Below are positions 59,664 through 64,000 of a DNA stretch of 64,000 nt, piece after piece. Under the pieces are notes generated by a model that was not told the DNA's origin, ran no database searches, and worked only from the letters and a program-made list of their open reading frames with translations. Position 1 is the first letter of the stretch. Every line of letters begins with the position of its first letter. The stretch comes from Clostridia bacterium (lineage in GTDB: Bacteria; Bacillota; Clostridia; Oscillospirales; CAG-272), in the NCBI GenBank assembly GCA_017482055.1, contig JAFUOH010000008.1, positions 108,135 to 172,134 on the forward strand, in the 5' to 3' direction. The position numbers and the translations under genes were made by a program.

Positions 59664-61277
59664 TCACACTTTTTCTTTGCCGTGGATTCCACCTTTCAGA
59701 ATGATCTCAATCGTTCTATCCGGGGATACTTTGATGCACTCCACCAAACGTCTCACAACCGTATCATCATACTCAGTAAAACTATCTCCACTATACTCTT
59801 GGATCGTTTTCATAAACCTTTCGATTTCAGATTGGATGCTTTCGTTTGTTGCAGCTTGCTCTTTCGCCAAACGCAGTTGCTCACGAAGGACTCCGATTTT
59901 TTCATATAAGCCGACAATAGCCTTTTCGTATCTTTCGGGATCTCCCTGCGTAGTTTCTTCTTTCTCCATTAATAGGTCGATTTCATCTTGGTGTGTGCGG
60001 ATCTGATTTTCGATTGCATAGGCATCAAGAACCTTTGTATCTCCCGTAAGTGCAAATTGCAAATTAGTGCGGCAAAGATTTATAACTTCTTCCCTGCACT
60101 CCATCATATCGGAAAGGCATCTGCATATAGCCGCGTGGAGCTTCTTTTCTTCCATTCCAACCGCTTCTTTGCAACGATGCTCAATTCGTCCGAGACAACG
60201 CCAAACGTGCTGAACCTCGCCTTTTACGTTCTTTCCGGTTCTGCGGTAATGAGAACCACAACAACCGCAGACAAGAACATCGGTCAACGCATATTTTGCA
60301 CTATACTTTCCCTGCTCGGTAATACCAAGCTCGGATTTCTTTCTCTTATTGGTTCTGCCTGCAAGCTCAGCTTGTGCCATATTGAAAGTATCCCTATCTA
60401 CAATGGCAGGGTGATTGTTGCTTATAAGATACTTGGCAAACTCACCGTTGTTCTTTTTCGTTTTCTTTGTGATCGTGTCTTCGATATAAGTCTTTTGGAG
60501 AAGAAGATCTCCTACATACTTCTCATTCGTAATAATATCTCGGACAGTTCTTTGATTCCAATCGGTTTTTCCCGTGTAGGTCTTGATTTCGTTCTCCGCA
60601 AGATAGCGGCAGATCATTTGTATGCTCTTTCCATCAAGAAAAAGTTTGAAAATGGTTCTTACTACTTCCGCTTCTTCGGGAACAATCACGGGAAAACCGT
60701 CATCACCTCTGCGGTATCCAAAGCACGAAAAGTTCGTACAATAGGTTCCACTTTTCATACTCTGTCTGATACCCCATCTTACGTTGGCAGCGATGTTTTC
60801 GCTTTCGGATTGCGCAATAACGCTGAACAAACCGATCAACGTTTCATTTTCTGCTTTTAATGAGTCAATGGCTTGTTCCTCAAAGTACACTCCAATTCCC
60901 ATAGCGCGGAGCTTACGAACCCAACTCAAACTATCGACCGTGTTTCTTGCAAAACGGGATATAGACTTGGTTAAGATGTAGTCAACCTTTCCGCGCTCAC
61001 AATCTCTCATAAGGCGAAGGAAGTCCTTTCTCTTTTTAGTCGATGTTCCCGTTATGCCCTCATCAGCATATATTCCTGCGAATGTACTGTTAGGGCGTTT
61101 TGCAATCGCGTCGGTATAGTAGGCGATCTGCGCTTGGTAACTGTTGAGCTGATCTTCATCATCGGTAGATACACGACAGTAAGCGGCGACTCGCACAATG
61201 CGAAAATCACTTTTCCCTCTGACAAGCAGAGGGTTGGCTTCAATTTTAGTTATCGTTCTCGCTAAACATCCGTCCAT
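59664..61277 (-). CDS. Large serine recombinase, complete
   Basis: 537 residues. The catalytic resolvase domain (about 28-175) has VRVAAYCRVSTDDEDQLNSY with the nucleophile serine, YADEGITGTSTKKRKDFLRL and the arginine block ILTKSISRFARNTVDSLSWV. The recombinase domain (about 190-300; PFGYRR-like CFGYRRGDDGFPVIVPEEAE), a zinc ribbon (VCGCCGSHYRRTG ... WRCLGR) and a coiled coil with C-terminal DUF4368-like end follow. This is a transposon/ICE-type site-specific recombinase. Start at 61277 with GGAGGCGG. It overlaps the upstream small gene by 32 bases and is the last gene of the recombinase operon. Confidence 0.93.
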   Translation of the reverse strand: MDGCLARTITKIEANPLLVRGKSDFRIVRVAAYCRVSTDDEDQLNSYQAQIAYYTDAIAKRPNSTFAGIYADEGITGTSTKKRKDFLRLMRDCERGKVDYILTKSISRFARNTVDSLSWVRKLRAMGIGVYFEEQAIDSLKAENETLIGLFSVIAQSESENIAANVRWGIRQSMKSGTYCTNFSCFGYRRGDDGFPVIVPEEAEVVRTIFKLFLDGKSIQMICRYLAENEIKTYTGKTDWNQRTVRDIITNEKYVGDLLLQKTYIEDTITKKTKKNNGEFAKYLISNNHPAIVDRDTFNMAQAELAGRTNKRKKSELGITEQGKYSAKYALTDVLVCGCCGSHYRRTGKNVKGEVQHVWRCLGRIEHRCKEAVGMEEKKLHAAICRCLSDMMECREEVINLCRTNLQFALTGDTKVLDAYAIENQIRTHQDEIDLLMEKEETTQGDPERYEKAIVGLYEKIGVLREQLRLAKEQAATNESIQSEIERFMKTIQEYSGDSFTEYDDTVVRRLVECIKVSPDRTIEIILKGGIHGKEKV

Positions 61278-61659
61278 AGTGTGCCGCCTCCTTTAACATT
61301 TCCATTACTTCATTTTTTACTTCTCCTTCATTGGCAGAAATAACTTCAACCCCGGTCTCTTTGATCTTCTCGTATACAACGTGGGCAACATCAGCATCAA
61401 GAGAAAGAACCTTGAGAGAAGGAATAACAACAGAGTTAAATTCACCGCGACGAGCCTTTGCAATCATCTCATTGAGTGCTCGTCTGCGGTTCACTTCTTC
61501 CATGCTGTGTCCACAAAAATCTCTCATTTCATCAACAACGGTGAAGTTATGTAAGTCAGCAACATTCCGGCATCTTTCGATCTGCTTTGCCATTCTTTCG
61601 GCAGTTCCTTCTGCCTGCTCGGGGGAGTTTACTCTGCAATAAATACAAACTTTCTTCAT
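61246..61659 (-). CDS. Catalytic-domain-only resolvase homolog lacking the nucleophile
   Basis: 137 residues. The start is the ATG at 61659 (MKKVCIYCRVNSPEQAEGTA) with AAAGGAG upstream. The N-terminal strand is of the resolvase type, but the nucleophile position reads Asn11 (CRVN where active enzymes have CRVS), and the later arginine motif SRFAR is replaced by IPSLKVLSLDADVAHVVYEK. The DEGITGT block is replaced by DEMRDFCGHSMEEVNRRRAL. So the fold is kept and the chemistry is lost. No DNA-binding domain follows. It is coupled to its neighbours (one base after the upstream stop; 32-base overlap downstream), suggesting an accessory role. Confidence 0.8.
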   Translation of the reverse strand: MKKVCIYCRVNSPEQAEGTAERMAKQIERCRNVADLHNFTVVDEMRDFCGHSMEEVNRRRALNEMIAKARRGEFNSVVIPSLKVLSLDADVAHVVYEKIKETGVEVISANEGEVKNEVMEMLKEAAHYGRMFSENDN

Positions 61660-61660
61660 T

Positions 61661-62506
61661 TTATATATCTCCTTTGATTTCAGCTCCACTTTTGATTCGG
61701 AGCGTTATTTTTCCGTTTTCATCTACGACGATCTCATCTACTGTTTGAGCAATCAGATCTTCGTCGAGCCCTTTTTCTGTTTGAGACTCTGAGTACATTT
61801 CCAAGATAACTTGCGTTAGCTCATCATTCTCTCCTACGCTGCAACAATCGAATTTTGCTGAAGCACATTCCAATATAGAGTTGGCTATCGTTTTGAACTC
61901 AACTTTGCTCTGCTCCATCATTCGATTGACTTCATTGGTTAGTCTTGTAATATCAGAATCGGGATGATAGCCGGATCTGTTTCTTCTCTGCAAATTTGCC
62001 ATTACGGGATTTGAGAGTACCGAATTGATGTTGTCGATGATCGTTTTATCGTCAAGATACACCGAGCATTTACACCCACTTGAACATATCCACTTCTCTC
62101 GTGTTTTCCATTTGCTTTTCCGCGCGAAGTGCTTGCCGCATTGACCGCATACAAGCTTGTCCTTGATGAGCTTTGCTGCGGAAGGAAGTTCCGCTTTCTT
62201 TGCGCTTCTTCTTTCCCTGCAAGTCTTAACCTTTGAATACAACTCGGCTGAAATGATCGGGGGATATTCCTCGTTCCCAAGATACCGTGCATCGTCTATC
62301 ATTCGGGCGATGTTGTTCTTGTTCCAAGAAGAATTACTTTCAAAGAACTTTATTGCGCGTTCCGTAAGTGAATCGGCAATTTGCTTGAAGGTTTCTCCCG
62401 AGCAGTAACGTTCAAAAACTTCGGTAATAACTGTTGCTTCATCCGCAACTATGACCTTTGCTCCGCTTTCGACCACATATCCATACGGAATTGTTCTTAT
62501 GCACAT
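61661..62506 (-). CDS. Recombinase DNA-binding half without catalytic domain
   Basis: 281 residues. It begins directly in the recombinase domain (MCIRTIPYGYVVESGAKVIV, then FERYCSGETFKQIADSLTER and MIDDARYLGNEEYPPIISAE), followed by a zinc ribbon (KLVCGQCGKHFARKSKWKTR, EKWICSSGCKCSVYLDD) and a helical C-terminal end. The N-terminal resolvase domain is absent although the ATG has AGGTGAG upstream and is not a break point: the start overlaps the previous recombinase stop by 10 bases. Together with the next small gene (catalytic fold without serine) it looks like a split recombinase, or like two accessory subunits. It should bind att or related DNA without cutting. Confidence 0.78.
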   Translation of the reverse strand: MCIRTIPYGYVVESGAKVIVADEATVITEVFERYCSGETFKQIADSLTERAIKFFESNSSWNKNNIARMIDDARYLGNEEYPPIISAELYSKVKTCRERRSAKKAELPSAAKLIKDKLVCGQCGKHFARKSKWKTREKWICSSGCKCSVYLDDKTIIDNINSVLSNPVMANLQRRNRSGYHPDSDITRLTNEVNRMMEQSKVEFKTIANSILECASAKFDCCSVGENDELTQVILEMYSESQTEKGLDEDLIAQTVDEIVVDENGKITLRIKSGAEIKGDI

Positions 62507-63870
62507 TTCCTGCTCACCTCGATTCTTTCTTTTAATGAGAGCTGACCTTTCAATTCAAAGATCAGCGTTCCATCGTGACAAACCTTGATTTTGCTAACGA
62601 TTGAAGTAAAGAGTGTTTCATCGAACTCGACTATTGCCTTTGGATAATCTTGAATGATCTCCTTGAGCATTTTAAGCTGCTCGATCATCTGCTCATTTTC
62701 ATTCTCACTCAACAGCTTTAACCTGCGACTTCTCAGTTGGGTTAGTCTCGCTTTCAATCTGTCGGTCTGCTCCATATAGGAAACATCGTCCATTATCTTT
62801 TTCTCACGGTATCTTTCGTATCGGTTGTTCTGCTCACAGAGCTTTGCAACCTCAATGTCGATCTCACGGATTTCATCGTTCTCCGTAATCAATCTCGTTC
62901 TCAGATCGCTCATCATCGAAAGTGCGGAGTCAAGAACTTCTTTTTCAAAATAACGAAGCTTGTTATATACTCGAATGAAAGCATCGAACACAGCCTGCTC
63001 GGGAATGTTTGGTCCCGAACACTCAAACCCGGCGTTTCCTTTTCTTGAGCAGATCCAATAATCAACGTTGCTCTGAACTTTGTGTTTGTATGACCAACCA
63101 CACTCATCACAGACAAGCATCTTTGTTAGCAACCGTTTTGTCGCTTGCGTCTTGATCAGCTCGCCCCTGCTCTGTAAAATCCGCTGAACCGTTTCAAAAT
63201 CTTCCTTATTTATAATAGGAGCGTGTGTGTCCTCCGCGTAGTATTTATCAAGCTCTCCTTTGTTGGGGATATTACGAAGTGGAAAGACCTGCGGAGTGTA
63301 GGTTTTCTGCATCATACTATCCCCGATATACTTCTCATTTGTGAGAAGGTACTTTATCATCGTGGGTGACCAATGCGTTTTACCTGCAACTACTTCCCTA
63401 TTCATAATTGCGGCTATGGTGTTAATTCCATTACCCGCTAAATACAAGCTGAAGATTCGTTTTACGGTCTCCGCTTCGCTCGGCTCGATAACAAGCCTTT
63501 GATTTTCCAAACGATACCCAAACGGAGCATTGTAAGTAAAGAATGTTCCGTTTTCCATTTTCATTCTGTACGCGGTGGACACTCTGCGAGAGCCTGCAAG
63601 TGCTTCGCTTTGAGCAAATGCACTCTTAACGTAAAGGATGAGTTCGGAGTTCATCGTTTTAGTATCAACGTTATCGTTTTCAAAAACAACGCTGACACCG
63701 CACTCTTTCAGTTTTCGTATAGTCTCAAGACACTCAAGCGAGTTTCTCGCAAAACGCGAAACGCTCTTAACGTAAACCCTATCTATTCGCCCAAGTGTGC
63801 AATCCTTGATGAGCCGCTTGAATTCATCGCGCTTGTTCATACACGTTCCCGTTATGCCTTCATCAGCCGC
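62497..63870 (-). pseudogene. Large serine recombinase, 5'-truncated
   Basis: From about 63870 the frame reads AADEGITGTCMNKRDEFKRL, the middle of a resolvase domain, followed by VKSVSRFARNSLECLETIRK, the recombinase domain (PFGYRLENQRLVIEPSEAET), a zinc ribbon (LVCDECGWSYKHKVQ) and a coiled coil with a normal C-terminus. The first 55-60 residues with the nucleophile (Y-C-R-V-S) are missing. Upstream of the junction the frame continues into non-homologous DNA, and only a TTG without binding site is available. So it cannot be a functional recombinase unless trans-complemented. It is the first gene of the operon and overlaps the next by 10 bases. Confidence 0.8.
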
Positions 63871-63919
63871 TGTCAAGTAAGGACTAAATATTTTTGAAAA
63901 TTGTTTACAATTTCGGGGG

Positions 63920-64000
63920 TTAAGAAGCCGCATCCACCGTTTCAAGGCAGGTCAGCAGCTTCTCCAACTCGTCACGCAAGGCAAGCTCGATTTCAATGCC
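63920..64000 (-). CDS. C-terminal end of an unidentified gene (partial, right edge)
   Basis: The last 26 codons of a gene entering from the right edge: GIEIELALRDELEKLLTCLE then TVDAAS and TAA at 63920-63922. It looks like the acidic helical end of a mobile-element protein, but no family can be named. The truncated recombinase begins about 50 bases behind it, so this gene or its element probably marks the other side of the junction. Confidence 0.4.
   Translation of the reverse strand, partial: GIEIELALRDELEKLLTCLETVDAAS

Noticed and set aside
1-64000. CRISPR array, rRNA or tRNA genes
   Set aside because: No regularly spaced repeats and no cloverleaf or rRNA-like sequence were seen on either strand.

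Overview
The window reads as chromosome of an anaerobic, low-to-mid GC Clostridia (Oscillospirales/Ruminococcus-like gut lineage). This rests on gene content and signals: a tRNA-responsive T-box leader on pheS, NrdR, Dxs, SLH and LysM/CAP wall proteins, GHKL/LytTR signalling, DUF4367, DUF1653 and DUF6809 proteins, many AraC regulators beside glycosidases, and strong AGGAGG-type ribosome binding sites. No tRNA, rRNA or CRISPR array was seen.

Layout. 1-4355 (minus): a T-box operon pheS - uridine-kinase-like - MBL hydrolase - pheT (pheT runs off the left edge). 4438-14911: mixed single genes (XRE regulator, membrane protein, sialidase-like protein, SLH-S41 protease, YbaK, GH29 fucosidase followed by pyrE and a GNAT enzyme, NrdR, a class I glutamine amidotransferase, a metalloprotease-like protein and a broken neighbour). 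14921-17803: a Gfo/Idh/MocA oxidoreductase divergent from an AraC regulator, then a shortened AraC paralog with two palindromic operators. 17832-27325 (minus): an oligopeptide ABC operon oppA-B-C-D-F plus a membrane-anchored protein. The SBP appears circularly permuted, one ATPase carries a coiled-coil insert of about 230 residues, and the other ends in two membrane helices. 27477-33563: a LysM-CAP protein, then a LytTR regulator and soluble GHKL kinase controlling a two-gene ABC exporter through a 21-bp-period direct repeat. 33643-38878: GH51 arabinofuranosidase with its AraC regulator, then an IMPase/PHP/AP-superfamily phosphatase operon. 39049-43470: a DUF6809 protein and a nagA - decayed nagA - nagB-like - FGGY kinase operon. 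43631-50992: dxs, a lipase, a DUF1653 protein, a metallophosphoesterase, an AraC regulator, and a sugar-nucleotidyltransferase/NahK-like kinase pair. 51107-53760: a Spo0A-C-like protein, a small secreted protein, and an XRE - ECF sigma - DUF4367 operon.

The right end (53941-64000) is a graveyard of mobile and decayed DNA. It holds a prophage minor-capsid remnant with an HNHP domain, a secreted Asp-box protein broken by several frameshifts, an AraC gene cut in half, a divergent GH29-like gene, a DUF6017-like fragment, and a serine-recombinase operon of four overlapping genes. In that operon one protein is a catalytic domain without its serine, and its neighbour is a recombinase without any catalytic domain. 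The outermost recombinase is itself 5'-truncated against foreign sequence.

Together the genes describe a glycan- and peptide-scavenging commensal: fucose, arabinose and amino-sugar removal and activation, peptide uptake, and wall-anchored proteases, with local regulators next to most catabolic genes. All functions are inferred from sequence motifs read by eye; no database search was run.
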